A DNA stretch of 64,000 bases from assembly GCF_003569805.1 (NCBI RefSeq), contig NZ_KZ984052.1:426494-490493 (forward strand), read 5' to 3'. Positions 42,167 through 52,329 of this stretch are shown here, one piece after another. Both the position numbers and the translations under genes were made by a program. Position 1 is the stretch's first letter. Each line of letters starts with the position of its first letter. The notes below the pieces were generated by a model. That model saw only the letters and a list, made by a program, of their open reading frames with translations. It did not search any database and was not told the origin of the DNA. This DNA is from Microbacterium halotolerans. Its GTDB lineage: Bacteria > Actinomycetota > Actinomycetes > Actinomycetales > Microbacteriaceae.

Positions 42167-42877
42167 TCATGTGCCTGTCCACGGCTCGGACATCGCCAAG
42201 CCGAGCACTTCGAGCACCGCGGTCAGGTCGTTCGGATCGGATGCATCACGTGCGATGAGGAGCGCACGCATGCCGGCGCCGCGCGCACCCTCCACATCTT
42301 GGAACGGGTTGTCGCCGACGAACAGACACTCCCCCGGCGATGTGCCCAGGCCTCCGGCGAGAGTGTCGAACGCGTGCGCGTCGGGCTTGTGCACGCCGAT
42401 CCCCTCCGAGGTGCACACGACGTCCACGGCCTCGGCAAGGCCGATCGCGCTCAGCTTCTCGTTCTGCTGCGCCTCGGCGCCGTTCGTCAGCACGCCGACT
42501 CGGAGCCCCGCCCGGCGAACCGACGCGAGCACCTCCCGCGCTTCCGGGAACGCACGCCAGTGCGTGCGATACATCGCCAGATACCGCTCGAACATCGCGT
42601 CGAGGCCCGACGCGTCCGCGGGCACCTCGAGGCCGAACGCACGCAGCACTCGCACGAGGCGCTGCCGCCGCTGTTCAGCGAAGGAGATCTCACCCCGGCG
42701 CCAGCGCTCGAACTCCATCTCCTCGGCGGCGAACCAGGCAGCGCGGAACGCCGATGCGTCATCGACGCCGAGGTGCGCGGCGAAGGCGTCAGCACCTGCA
42801 CCGGATGCGCCGCGATGGTCGAACAGCGTCTCATCCAGGTCGAAACCGACCGCCTTCACTGGGCTCACCGCCACCAC
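42167..42877 (-). CDS. HAD superfamily hydrolase
   Basis: A 236-residue phosphatase-like enzyme. Motif I is FDLDETLFD (~11-19, nucleophile first Asp), motif II is VLTNGA, motif III is the Lys in GVHKPDAHAF and motif IV is FVGDNPFQDVEGA. The long cap insertion after motif I (~20-95) marks the subfamily I/IA type. It may act on a small phosphorylated metabolite. It leads the HAD-GNAT-GNAT-DUF1990 operon. A GTG start or a slightly later one is possible. Confidence 0.9.
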   Translation of the reverse strand: MVAVSPVKAVGFDLDETLFDHRGASGAGADAFAAHLGVDDASAFRAAWFAAEEMEFERWRRGEISFAEQRRQRLVRVLRAFGLEVPADASGLDAMFERYLAMYRTHWRAFPEAREVLASVRRAGLRVGVLTNGAEAQQNEKLSAIGLAEAVDVVCTSEGIGVHKPDAHAFDTLAGGLGTSPGECLFVGDNPFQDVEGARGAGMRALLIARDASDPNDLTAVLEVLGLAMSEPWTGT

Positions 42878-42917
42878 GGTAGCGGACGCATCCGTCCCCT
42901 CTGGACCGTCGAATCGC

Positions 42918-43130
42918 TCAACGATCGACGGCTCCCCCGATCACGGCCGACAGCGGCCGTGGCGCAGCCGTTGCGTGTTCGACGACATCGACGCGCCGCG
43001 CTCCGCAGACGACGCACGACACGTAGCTGACCGTGCCGACGCTCGTCGCATGCGACGACTGCGTCGCCCACCCGTGTTCGTGCGCCCGCGGTGTCGCCCC
43101 GGTGATGATCTGCTGAAGCCCTGTTGTCAT
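42918..43130 (-). CDS. Small CxxC protein, unknown function
   Basis: A 70-residue protein with a central HGWATQSSHATSVGTVSYVS block followed by CVVCGARRVDVV. One CxxC pair and the surrounding pattern resemble small conserved actinobacterial proteins with a half zinc-ribbon; I know no function. It lies 40 bp upstream of the HAD gene on the same strand and diverges from the CGNR gene 26 bp away. It could be the first gene of the HAD operon. Confidence 0.5.
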   Translation of the reverse strand: MTTGLQQIITGATPRAHEHGWATQSSHATSVGTVSYVSCVVCGARRVDVVEHATAAPRPLSAVIGGAVDR

Positions 43131-43156
43131 ACTCCCCAGCGTGCTGTAATGCCGTT

Positions 43157-43675
43157 ATGCATCTCAACCCTTACGGAGAGTACGCGGTCCTGCTCGCGGC
43201 GTCCCTGGCGAATGACTGGCCGGATGATCGCGAGCGGATCGAGGAGCGCACACGCGACTTCGGCATGACGATGGCGTTCGCACGGCGCGATGACGACCAT
43301 GCACTCACCGGCGCCGTCGTCGACCGCTGGCTCGCGATCGTCGACGCAGCCGATGAGGCCCAGCGCGCGGTGCTGCTCAACGAGGAGATGGCGCAGGCAT
43401 CGGCCTACCCGAGGCTCGTCGATCACAACGACGAGGGCTGGCACCTGCACTACCGCGACGAGGATCAGTCCCTCGCGCATGTGCTGCACGCGGTGATCAG
43501 CGTGGGCACGGCGTTCCACCTCACCACCCGCGGTATGCACCGCCTCGGCAGATGTGCGGCTTCCCCGTGCACGGACGTCGTCGTCGACATCACGCGGAAC
43601 GGCCGGCAGCGCTACTGCTCGGTGCGGTGCGCCAACCGAGATGCCGTCAGGCGCCACCGCGCACGGGCCCGTTGA
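43157..43675 (+). CDS. CGNR zinc finger domain protein
   Basis: A 172-residue protein with an N-terminal ABATE-type helical region and a C-terminal CGNR-like zinc finger: CAASPCTDVVVD ... RYCSVRCANRDAVRRHRAR. The motif reads CANR instead of CGNR. The finger is expected to bind DNA, so it is probably a stress-related regulator, but targets are unknown. The ATG at 43157 is preferred to an upstream start because MHLNPYGEYAVLLAASLAN is the usual family opening. It ends at a strong hairpin. Confidence 0.85.
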   Translation: MHLNPYGEYAVLLAASLANDWPDDRERIEERTRDFGMTMAFARRDDDHALTGAVVDRWLAIVDAADEAQRAVLLNEEMAQASAYPRLVDHNDEGWHLHYRDEDQSLAHVLHAVISVGTAFHLTTRGMHRLGRCAASPCTDVVVDITRNGRQRYCSVRCANRDAVRRHRARAR

Positions 43676-43709
43676 CACGGCACCGGGCCGGTCCTCCTCC
43701 GAGACACAG

Positions 43710-43746
43710 CTGTGGGTGGGCGCTTCGCAGAGGCGCCCACCCACAG
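43710..43746. terminator. Bidirectional hairpin terminator
   Basis: CTGTGGGTGGGCGC (43710-43723) pairs perfectly with GCGCCCACCCACAG (43733-43746) across 9 nt. It sits between the convergent CGNR and Rpf-like genes and should end both transcripts. Confidence 0.8.
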
Positions 43747-43760
43747 CGATACAGACCGGG

Positions 43761-44776
<1,016 letters not shown>

Positions 44777-45274
44777 ATGGACAGCACAGAGGTCGTCAGG
44801 ATCCTCAGCCTCCCCTACAGCGAGGAGCTGCTCGCGCGCGACATCCTCCGCATGGCGTACGTCGCGAAGGACGGTTCGCCGCGCATCGTGCCGATGGGTT
44901 TCGTCTGGAACGGGACATCGATCGTCGTCTGCACGACGACGAATGCACCGAAGCTGCGGCACCTGCGCGAGAACCCGCAGGTCGCGCTCACCATCGACAC
45001 GGAGGTCTTCCCGCCGAAGATCCTGCTGATCCGAGGCGACGCCGACCTCGAGTTGGTCGACGGCATCCCGGACGAGTACATGAGTGCCAACAACGTCTAT
45101 TCGATGACCGACGAGCAGCGCACCGAGTGGGAGAAGGAGGTGCGCTCGCTCTACAAGCAGATGTATCGCATCACCATCACGCCTACGTGGGCGAAGCTCA
45201 TCGACTTCGAGACGACGCTTCCGTCGGCCGTCGCGGAACTGATCGAAGAACGCACGACCCGCGAGGGCGCCTGA
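44777..45274 (+). CDS. Pyridoxamine 5'-phosphate oxidase family protein
   Basis: A 165-residue split-barrel flavoprotein, probably using FMN or F420. The pattern AYVAKDGSPRIVPMGFVWNG then CTTTNAPKLRHLRENPQVAL is typical of the small PPOX-related reductases. No membrane segment is present. The ATG at 44777 is chosen over 44708 because GAAGGAG precedes it. The substrate is unknown. Downstream (45275-45415) is a short stretch that looks like the tail of a lost VOC gene. Confidence 0.85.
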   Translation: MDSTEVVRILSLPYSEELLARDILRMAYVAKDGSPRIVPMGFVWNGTSIVVCTTTNAPKLRHLRENPQVALTIDTEVFPPKILLIRGDADLELVDGIPDEYMSANNVYSMTDEQRTEWEKEVRSLYKQMYRITITPTWAKLIDFETTLPSAVAELIEERTTREGA

Positions 45275-45300
45275 CGCGCCCCTCCTGCGTCCGACCGCGG

Positions 45301-45415
45301 CGCACCGGTCACGGCCGGTGCCCGCTCGAAGCACGTACCCCGCCTGTGGCCGGACTACGGTGCCTTCTGCGCCTTCCTCGATCCCGACCGCAACAGCACC
45401 GAGGCCCGTTCATAA
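45301..45415 (+). pseudogene. Possible 3' remnant of a VOC/glyoxalase gene
   Basis: An open stretch without a start reads WPDYGAFCAFLDPDRNSTEA and stops at 45415. The 'YG.F..F.DPD.N' pattern is the usual C-terminal block of VOC proteins. Nothing upstream in frame looks like the rest of such a gene. The call rests on ~15 residues. Confidence 0.3.
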
Positions 45416-45472
45416 GCTGCCGAGTGCGCGCTGAAGTCCCGCACACCAACCGTTCGGTCGGGTGAAGCCCGG

Positions 45473-46099
45473 TCAGTCCGTTCGTTCCTGTGCGAGGTGG
45501 AGGGCGAGCGCGGTGCGGTCGCGCTGACCGAGTTTGCGCAGCAGTGTGGAGACGACGTTCTTCACGGTGCCGTGCGCCAGGTGCAGCTCGTCTGCGATCT
45601 CGACGTTGGGCAGGCCGCGCGCGACGAGGTCGGCGACTGCCCGTTCCGACTCGTTGAGCGCGGCGAGCGGCTTCGCTGAGGGCGTGGGAGACAGCGCCGC
45701 TCGCGCGACGCGAGGGTCGAGCACGAGCCCTCCGGCGGTCACCTGACGGATCGCGTCAGCGAGGCCGTCGGTGGAGACGTCCTTGAGCAGGAATCCCGCC
45801 GCACCTGCATCGAGCAGGTCGCGCACGGTTCGTGCGTCGTCGAAGGTGGTGAGGACGAGCACCGGCAGGCCGGGGTGGTCGACGATGCAGCGGCGCACCA
45901 GGCCGAGCCCGTCGAGTGTCGGCATCCGCGCATCGGCGAGAACGACGTCCGGAGCGACCTCGGGGATCATCGCGAGCGCCCGCAGCCCGTGCTCAGCTTC
46001 ACCGACGACCTCGATGGTCGCATCGGTCTCCAGCACCATCCGAAGCCCGCGGCGCAGAAGCTCCTGGTCGTCCACGACGAGCACCCGAATGCGATTCAT
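45473..46099 (-). CDS. NarL/LuxR-type response regulator
   Basis: A 208-residue regulator. The receiver domain opens IRVLVVDDQELLRRGL, with phospho-acceptor Asp in VVLADARMP (~54). The LuxR helix-turn-helix is LNESERAVADLVARGLPNVE then AHGTVKNVVSTLLRKLG. Its ATG overlaps the end of the kinase gene, so both are made together. It is the second NarL-type pair in the window. The CPBP protease gene lies beyond the kinase in the other direction and may or may not be a target. Confidence 0.92.
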   Translation of the reverse strand: MNRIRVLVVDDQELLRRGLRMVLETDATIEVVGEAEHGLRALAMIPEVAPDVVLADARMPTLDGLGLVRRCIVDHPGLPVLVLTTFDDARTVRDLLDAGAAGFLLKDVSTDGLADAIRQVTAGGLVLDPRVARAALSPTPSAKPLAALNESERAVADLVARGLPNVEIADELHLAHGTVKNVVSTLLRKLGQRDRTALALHLAQERTD

Positions 46100-47310
46100 G
46101 CTGCGCCACCGGCAGATGACAGCGCCGCGGTGGCCGTTTCCGACGGCAGCGCGATCGCGAGCCGGAATCCTTCGAGTGTTGACGCGGTGGTCAACCGCCC
46201 GCCGAGGGCTTCCGCACGGGAGCGCAGCGACCGCAGTCCGAACCCCTCCGCCACGGCGGCGCCGACCGAGCCGCTCCCGCCGTCGTCCGCGATCACGGCG
46301 TCCACCCCGTCGGGCGCGACGGCCACGTGCAGTCGGACGACCGTCGCTCGGCTGTGCCGCACCACGTTGGTCAGTCCTTCCTGCACGAATCGCAGCAGCA
46401 GCAGCGACTGCTCGTGTGGCAGCGGCATGTCTTCGCCCTCGACTGTCACCGTGATGTCGATGCCGGTCCCGCGGAACGCCTCGGCTACCGCACCGAACGC
46501 TTCCGCATCGCCGAGTGCGGAGAGCTCCACCGGATGCATCGCGCGCACCAGACGGCGCATCGCATCGAGCGACTCTCCGACGATGCTCCTCGCGCGGGTG
46601 ACCTCCGCCCGTGCCGCATCCGGCTCGTCGACACGGGAGACGTAGTCGAGCGAGAGACCGATCGCGGTGAGCCGATGACCGAGGTCGTCGTGCAGCTCCC
46701 GCGCCGTGCGCTCCCGTTCCTGTGCCAGCACGAGGTCTCGGTCGCTCTGCAGCCGTCTCTGCAGCTCGTCGTTGACCGCATCCAGCTGCACCAGCGCATC
46801 CTGCAGCGCGTCGCCCACACGAAGGCTGTCGCGCAGCACCACCGCGACGGCCGCCGCGATCCCGGCCAGGAGCGCAGCGCTGATCGCTTCGATGAAGATG
46901 GTCTCGGGAGGGCTTCCGGCACTCAGATGAAGCATGAGGACGAGGACGCCCAGCCCCGCGGCGTAGGCCCACAGCACGATGCCGGCGGTGAAGGTGACGC
47001 CCAGCACGAGACAGGCCGTCCAGATGATGCCGTAGTAGAGCATGCCGTTGCCAAGCGCGATCGTCACCGTCGCGAACGCGACGAACGCGACGGCGGCGAT
47101 CCGGGATACCTGCGCCGAGCGGCGCCACATCACCCACGCGACGATGGCGGCGACGATCAGGACGGCGATCACAGCGCTCACACCCGGGGGCCTGACGGGA
47201 GCCGAGTACAGCGCCATCAACGCCGGCCCCGCGATGCCGATGCCAGCGGCGAGATCGAGCAGTCCGGTGCGAAGTGACGGGCCGCTGAGCATGAGTACCA
47301 GCGTATGCAC
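46096..47310 (-). CDS. Sensor histidine kinase, NarL-system type
   Basis: A 404-residue kinase with six or so membrane helices over residues ~15-160 and no large outer domain. The HisKA_3 phospho-His is in RTARELHDDLGHRL, and the ATPase part has EGLTNVVRHS and the G-rich EGFGLRSLRSR. Translation may start at 47310 or at a Met six residues later. It overlaps its regulator by 4 bp. It is divergent from the CPBP protease gene, with the promoters in 47311-47432. The signal is unknown. Confidence 0.9.
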   Translation of the reverse strand: MHTLVLMLSGPSLRTGLLDLAAGIGIAGPALMALYSAPVRPPGVSAVIAVLIVAAIVAWVMWRRSAQVSRIAAVAFVAFATVTIALGNGMLYYGIIWTACLVLGVTFTAGIVLWAYAAGLGVLVLMLHLSAGSPPETIFIEAISAALLAGIAAAVAVVLRDSLRVGDALQDALVQLDAVNDELQRRLQSDRDLVLAQERERTARELHDDLGHRLTAIGLSLDYVSRVDEPDAARAEVTRARSIVGESLDAMRRLVRAMHPVELSALGDAEAFGAVAEAFRGTGIDITVTVEGEDMPLPHEQSLLLLRFVQEGLTNVVRHSRATVVRLHVAVAPDGVDAVIADDGGSGSVGAAVAEGFGLRSLRSRAEALGGRLTTASTLEGFRLAIALPSETATAALSSAGGAA

Positions 47311-47432
47311 GATCGGCGGGGATCACACGTGACTGCAGTCACGAAGCTCGCCCGGATCCGGTGGCCGCGGTCACCTCCGGCGATGACCGCAGCCCGGCGC
47401 GCACGGCCGCGTCGTTTCCGTAGCGTCCCGGT

Positions 47433-48341
47433 ATGACGTCCTCTGCTTCCTCCGCCTTCCGCACCGAGCCTGCGCCGCCGCCCAGGCTCGGCACCGGACC
47501 GCTCGGCATGACACTGCGAATCATCATCGCGGTTGGGGTGCTCGCGGTCGCCAACATCATCGGCGGATTCCTGCCGAGCGTGTTTCTGCTCATCCCCGGT
47601 GCACTCGATCTGCTCTCCGGTTCATCGCCGTGGGGGTTCGCGGCCGCGTTCGTGCAGCAGGCGCTCGTCCTTGCCTTCGTGATCTTCGCCGTGTGGGCGT
47701 GGATGCGATGGGTGGAACGCCGGTCGCTTCGAGATGCAGGGTGGCGCTGGGGCCGCCGGTCGGTCCTCTGGTTGCTCCTCGGCATCGTCATCGCGGCGAC
47801 CAGTCTCCTTGCTGTGACGATCGTGCTGCCCGCCACCGGATCCGTGCCTGATTCCCCCGCCATGTTCGGTGAGCCCGGCGCCGCGCCGTTGACGATCGCC
47901 CTGCTGATCGTGTACTACGTCGGGCTCGCCTTCCTGCAGCAGAGCATCCCGGAGGAACTGCTGTTCCGCGGCTGGCTGCTGTGGCGGCTTCGTCATCGGC
48001 CCGTCGTCGCCGTCGTCGTCACCGCACTCGCGTTCACCGTCATCCATCTCGTCTCCAGCGGCGGCCAGCAGTCCGCGTGGGAGCACGTGCTCTACCTCGC
48101 GTTGCCCTTCGGCTTCGCCGTGCTCGCGACGGGCATGCTGCTGTGGACGGGTTCGCTGTGGGCAGCGGTCGGCGTGCACGGCGGGTTCCACATCGGCAAC
48201 TACATCGCGGCTTCGGTCCTGGCACCCGTCGACGCGGCCACGTCGTGGCTCGCCGTCGGCGGAGTCCAGACGGCTATCGGTCTGGTGCTCGTGGTCACCG
48301 CCCTCCGCCGCGGCCGGACCATTCTCGACGCACGCGACTGA
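47433..48341 (+). CDS. CPBP family intramembrane metalloprotease
   Basis: A 302-residue membrane protein with about eight helices. The CPBP (Abi) motifs are EELLFRGWLLWRL (the paired Glu and Arg), TVIHLVSS and HGGFHIGNY, which form the metal-binding site in the membrane. Relatives cut prenylated proteins or process peptides, and some give bacteriocin self-immunity. The target here is unknown. It is followed 66 bp later by hrpB on the same strand. Confidence 0.88.
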   Translation: MTSSASSAFRTEPAPPPRLGTGPLGMTLRIIIAVGVLAVANIIGGFLPSVFLLIPGALDLLSGSSPWGFAAAFVQQALVLAFVIFAVWAWMRWVERRSLRDAGWRWGRRSVLWLLLGIVIAATSLLAVTIVLPATGSVPDSPAMFGEPGAAPLTIALLIVYYVGLAFLQQSIPEELLFRGWLLWRLRHRPVVAVVVTALAFTVIHLVSSGGQQSAWEHVLYLALPFGFAVLATGMLLWTGSLWAAVGVHGGFHIGNYIAASVLAPVDAATSWLAVGGVQTAIGLVLVVTALRRGRTILDARD

Positions 48342-48407
48342 CGGCGACGCTGGAGGCCGTCTTAACGCTGGTGCCGGTACCGATGCACTCCGCCGAGTCA
48401 TCCGGAC

Positions 48408-51014
48408 GTGCGTGACGCACGGGCTGAGACAATGGTCGTCGTGACGACATCCCCGCACGAGTTCGATCTCGCCTCCATCGGCGATCGGCTCGTCGTCTCG
48501 GGCGCCCGCGCCGAACTCGAACACGCGGCGGCCACAGGTGCCATGGTCGTCACCGCTCCGCCCGGCACGGGAAAGACAACTTTCGTGCCGGCGCTGGTGG
48601 CGAATGTCCTCGCGCCGCGCGCATCCGGCCGCGTCATCGTCACGCAGCCGCGCCGAGTCGCCGTGCGTGCCGCCGCGCGACGGCTCGCTGAGCTCGACGG
48701 CACACCGCTCGGCGGTGCCGCCGGGTTCTCGGTGCGCGGTGAGAGCATCGTCGGCGCGGACACACGTGTGGAGATGGTCACGCCCGGCGTACTGCTGCGG
48801 CGTCTGCTCGCCGACCCAGCGCTCGACGGGGTCGCTGCCGTGGTGCTCGACGAGGTGCACGAGCGGTCCGTCGACGGCGATCTGCTGCTCGGCATGCTCG
48901 CCGAGGTGCGTGAGCTGCGCGAAGATCTGGTGCTGATCGCCATGTCGGCGACGCTCGACGCCGACGCTGTGGCCTCGGTCATCACACCGGATGGCTCAGC
49001 GCCGATCGTCGACATCCCGTCCCCACTGCATCCGCTCGCCGTCGACTACGCCCCGCACTCAACGCCGCGCATGGATACGCGCGGTGTGACGCGGGACTTC
49101 CTCGATCACGTCGCAGCGGTTGCGGTCGCCGGTCAGGCGGATGCCGACGCTGACGCGCTCGTCTTCGTTCCGTCGGCACGCGACGTCGACGAGGTGGTGC
49201 GCAGGATCCGCGGCCGCGCCTCCGGCGTGGAGGCCCTTCCCCTGCACGGGCGGCTCCCGGCGCGGGATCAGGACCGCGCCACGCGCGGCCGCACATCGCA
49301 GGGCGATGCGCCGCGCATCGTCGTCAGCACCTCGCTGGCGGAGAGCTCTCTCACTGTTCCCGGCGTGCGGCTGGTCGTCGATGCGGGTCTCTCCCGTGAG
49401 CCGCGGCGCGATGCCGCCCGTGCCATGTCGGGTCTGGTCACCGTGAGCGCGTCGCGCGCCAGTGCGGAGCAGCGTGCCGGGCGCGCCGCGCGACAGGGAC
49501 CGGGCAGGGCGATCCGCGTCTACAGCGAAGCGGACCACGCCAGGATGCCCGCACTCGCCTCCCCTGAGATCCAGTCGGCCGATCTCACCGACGCCGCTCT
49601 GCTCCTCGCGGCCTGGGGGACGCCGTCGGCCGTCGGCATGCGACTGCTCACTCCCCCGCCTGCCGCTGCCATGGCCGACGCTGTAGCAGCGCTGCGCGCC
49701 CTGGAGCTCGTCGACTTTGCCGGACGCATCACCCCGCTTGGAGTGCGTGTCTCCCGGCTTCCCACCGGGCCGCGCGAGGGTCGTGCGCTCTTGGCAGCGA
49801 CGAGCATGGACATCGATGTGCGAATCGCCGCCGACACCGTCGCCGCCCTCAGCGGGGGCTTCCGCGACGACGGCGCCGATCTTGTGCGTCTCATCCGCGA
49901 GCTGCGAGCCGACCGCGCGGTGGGAAGCTCTCGGTGGCGCGCTGATGCGCGGCGCCTCGCGCGTACCGTCTCCTCTGAGAACGCCGCCGGCGCACACGGA
50001 ACAGGCACCGCAAGCGCATCGTTCGAAGCGCCGGGCGTGGTCGTGGCTCTCGCGCGCCCCGAGTGGATCGCCCGGCGCGTGGGAGCTGGTTCGCGTTCGT
50101 ACGTCTTCGCCTCGGGAACCAGGGCCGCACTCCCCGACGGCAGCCCGCTCGCAGCGTCGGAGTGGATCGCCGCGTGGGAGGTGCAGCGCGCATCCGGGCG
50201 AATCGCCGACGACACCGGCGCTGTGATCCGGCTCGCCGCGGCGCTGAACGAAGAAGACGCGCGCCGCGCCGGCGCCGGTCTGCTGAAGCGCGAGCGCACT
50301 GCGCGGCTCGAGAGCGGTCGCGTGCGAGTGCGCGATGTCGAGAGGCTCGGGGCGATCGTGCTGTCGTCGACGCCGGTCACCGCGACGCAGGCAGACACGG
50401 TCCCCGCCCTCATCGGGCATGTGCGGGAGGTCGGGATCGAGGCGCTGCCATGGTCGGCCGCCGCTGTGAGCCTCCGCGCTCGCCTGTCGCTGCTGCATCG
50501 CGAGCTCGGCGCTCCGTGGCCCGACATGCGCACTGACACGCTCCTTGCGCGGCTGGATGACTGGCTGGTGCCGGTGATCGGATCGGCGGGAGCGTCCGTG
50601 AACGGCATCGATACGCTCCAAGCGCTGCGAGGAATGCTGCCGTGGCCCGACGCCGCCCGCCTCGAGGAGCTGGCGCCGGAGAGTCTCAACGTGCCCTCCG
50701 GCAACCGCGTCCGGATCACATATCCGGATCCGGATGATCCGGATGGCCGACCCGTTGTGGCAGTCAAGCTCCAGGAAGTGTTCGGGTGGGCGCGGACACC
50801 GAGGCTGCTCGATGGTCGCGTGGCGGTGCTGTTCCATCTCCTCTCCCCTGCGCGGCAGCCGCTCGCGGTCACCGACGACCTCGCGACCTTCTGGGATGGT
50901 GCCTACCGCGAGGTCCGCAGACAGATGCGCGGGCGGTACCCGAAGCATCCGTGGCCGGAGGACCCGTGGACGGCGCAGCCCACGGCGCGCACCACACGTC
51001 CCCTGCGGCAGTGA
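48408..51014 (+). CDS. hrpB: ATP-dependent RNA helicase HrpB
   Basis: A DExH-box helicase of 868 residues (860 if started at the ATG 48432). Walker A is APPGTGKTTF, motif II is DEVHERS, motif III is SAT and the second RecA domain has STSLAESSLTVPGV and AEQRAGRAARQGPG. The C-terminal HrpB region follows with GVRVSRLPTGPREGRAL, and NRVRITYPD near the end. The role is poorly known. It converges on the DUF3817 gene with an 8-bp hairpin between (51024-51053, GATGATCC/GGATCATC). Confidence 0.92.
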   Translation: MRDARAETMVVVTTSPHEFDLASIGDRLVVSGARAELEHAAATGAMVVTAPPGTGKTTFVPALVANVLAPRASGRVIVTQPRRVAVRAAARRLAELDGTPLGGAAGFSVRGESIVGADTRVEMVTPGVLLRRLLADPALDGVAAVVLDEVHERSVDGDLLLGMLAEVRELREDLVLIAMSATLDADAVASVITPDGSAPIVDIPSPLHPLAVDYAPHSTPRMDTRGVTRDFLDHVAAVAVAGQADADADALVFVPSARDVDEVVRRIRGRASGVEALPLHGRLPARDQDRATRGRTSQGDAPRIVVSTSLAESSLTVPGVRLVVDAGLSREPRRDAARAMSGLVTVSASRASAEQRAGRAARQGPGRAIRVYSEADHARMPALASPEIQSADLTDAALLLAAWGTPSAVGMRLLTPPPAAAMADAVAALRALELVDFAGRITPLGVRVSRLPTGPREGRALLAATSMDIDVRIAADTVAALSGGFRDDGADLVRLIRELRADRAVGSSRWRADARRLARTVSSENAAGAHGTGTASASFEAPGVVVALARPEWIARRVGAGSRSYVFASGTRAALPDGSPLAASEWIAAWEVQRASGRIADDTGAVIRLAAALNEEDARRAGAGLLKRERTARLESGRVRVRDVERLGAIVLSSTPVTATQADTVPALIGHVREVGIEALPWSAAAVSLRARLSLLHRELGAPWPDMRTDTLLARLDDWLVPVIGSAGASVNGIDTLQALRGMLPWPDAARLEELAPESLNVPSGNRVRITYPDPDDPDGRPVVAVKLQEVFGWARTPRLLDGRVAVLFHLLSPARQPLAVTDDLATFWDGAYREVRRQMRGRYPKHPWPEDPWTAQPTARTTRPLRQ

Positions 51015-51092
51015 GACTGCCCTGATGATCCTCGGGTGGTCGAGCGGATCATCCGGCGGCGTCGGGCACCTCGCGGCGGTATGCTCCGCCGG

Positions 51093-51554
51093 TCATCTCC
51101 CTCCGGGCGGGCCGAGCACGAGCAGGATGACATAGAGCGCCACAACGGCGACCGCGATGAGTGCCACGAGGACCCACGCATGGCGAAGGAACCACCGCAT
51201 GGTGCGGTCGTACCACGTGCGATCCTGCGGGTGATCGCTCTTCTCGAGGCGCCAGTCGCCGGTGAGCCGGCTTGTGCGGTGCAGCCATATCTCCATCGGG
51301 ATCGTCGCGTACGGAATGATCGCACTGACGACCGCCAGCACACCGACGCCGATCGACCACCGCTGGTTGAACCCCACGAGGATCGCCGTCGCGCCGTACG
51401 CGAGGAACACGAACCCGTGGATGCCACCGCCGATGGTCACCACGATGCCAGGGGCCCCGACAGCACGGGCGATGAGCGCGGCGATCAGGATCGTCCAGGT
51501 GATGGCCTCGGCTACCGCGAGGAGTCGGTACAGGCGAGCGGGGGTTCGGAACAC
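51093..51554 (-). CDS. DUF3817 membrane protein
   Basis: A 153-residue protein with four membrane helices. The DUF3817 block begins PARLYRLLAVAEAITWTILI and includes GGGIHGFVFLAYG and IGVGVLAVVSAIIPYATIPMEIW. A hydrophilic stretch and a last helix near the C-terminus follow. The GTG at 51554 is chosen because GAGGAG precedes it at good spacing; an ATG at 51593 lacks one. Function is unknown; it is probably a single-gene unit. Confidence 0.85.
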   Translation of the reverse strand: MFRTPARLYRLLAVAEAITWTILIAALIARAVGAPGIVVTIGGGIHGFVFLAYGATAILVGFNQRWSIGVGVLAVVSAIIPYATIPMEIWLHRTSRLTGDWRLEKSDHPQDRTWYDRTMRWFLRHAWVLVALIAVAVVALYVILLVLGPPGGR

Positions 51555-51666
51555 GGCACTCCTCGGGTCGGCTCCCGCCAGCCTAAGCGACACATCTCCG
51601 GCCCCACGCCACGGAGGTGAAGCTCCCCCTCAGCCGTCACGGTCTCCGTATGGAGGCGACTCGGGG

Positions 51667-52269
51667 TCACGCCCCGCGTCTGAAGCGCCGCCACCATCCG
51701 GGGCGGGTCGCCGGCGTCGTCGTGTCCGCGCTGTCGACGCTCGTGCCGCGCTCTTCGACAGCGCCGACAGAGCGCTGCGCCCGTCGTTCCCGCCACGCGG
51801 CCACGTCGGCCTCGACGTCGTGGGTCGGCGTCACGACGGGCGGCCCTCCCTCGAGCTGAAGCCGCGCGTGGCGTACCCGGGAGTTGAAGTCGTCGAGATG
51901 CGCCCGCACATCCGACTCCCGCGAGAACTGGTCGAGGGTCGCGTCCATGGCGTGGTGCTCATTGCGCAGCTGGATCGCAGGGGGCGCGATTCCGCTCAGC
52001 CCCTCATTCGCGATCTTCCGCCGGATCCACCAGTCAGGGTCGCTCGATCCGTCGAGTCCCTCGATCGGCTTGCCCGCACCAGGCAGGTCATCGAACTCGC
52101 CCCGGCGGATCGCCAGCTGGATCGCCGTCTCGACGGCTGCCCAGCGCTGCTCCTGCGTGACCCATCGCGGCGCTGCGGCGATGGCGCGTTCGCCCTCCGC
52201 ACCACGCTCCTCTTCGCTCATGTCCTGTTCGGCGCGATACCTCGCTGCATCGGCTCTCGGATCAGACAT
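51667..52269 (-). CDS. DUF1992 (DnaJ-homologue domain) protein
   Basis: A 200-residue soluble protein with the DUF1992 domain: AAVETAIQLAIRRGEFDDLP, GAGKPIEGLDG and WWIRRKIANEGLS (~45-95). This domain is also found in DNAJC28-type proteins, but no J domain is present here. The N- and C-terminal ends are charged and low-complexity. Function unknown. It is the last of three minus-strand genes (FGE-like, SIS, DUF1992), 60 bp after the SIS gene. Confidence 0.82.
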   Translation of the reverse strand: MSDPRADAARYRAEQDMSEEERGAEGERAIAAAPRWVTQEQRWAAVETAIQLAIRRGEFDDLPGAGKPIEGLDGSSDPDWWIRRKIANEGLSGIAPPAIQLRNEHHAMDATLDQFSRESDVRAHLDDFNSRVRHARLQLEGGPPVVTPTHDVEADVAAWRERRAQRSVGAVEERGTSVDSADTTTPATRPGWWRRFRRGA

Positions 52270-52329
52270 GTCGCCACCTCCGCCGCCAGAATACGCCCGA
52301 CCGACGACATTGCGACGAGTATCGCGTCC

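Noticed and set aside
47433..48341. CPBP protease as a bacteriocin immunity gene
   Set aside because: No bacteriocin precursor or exporter is nearby.
50721..50750. Short tandem ATCCGGAT-like repeats
   Set aside because: They lie inside hrpB and encode an ordinary Asp/Pro-rich loop (YPDPDDPDG); this is codon usage, not a functional repeat.
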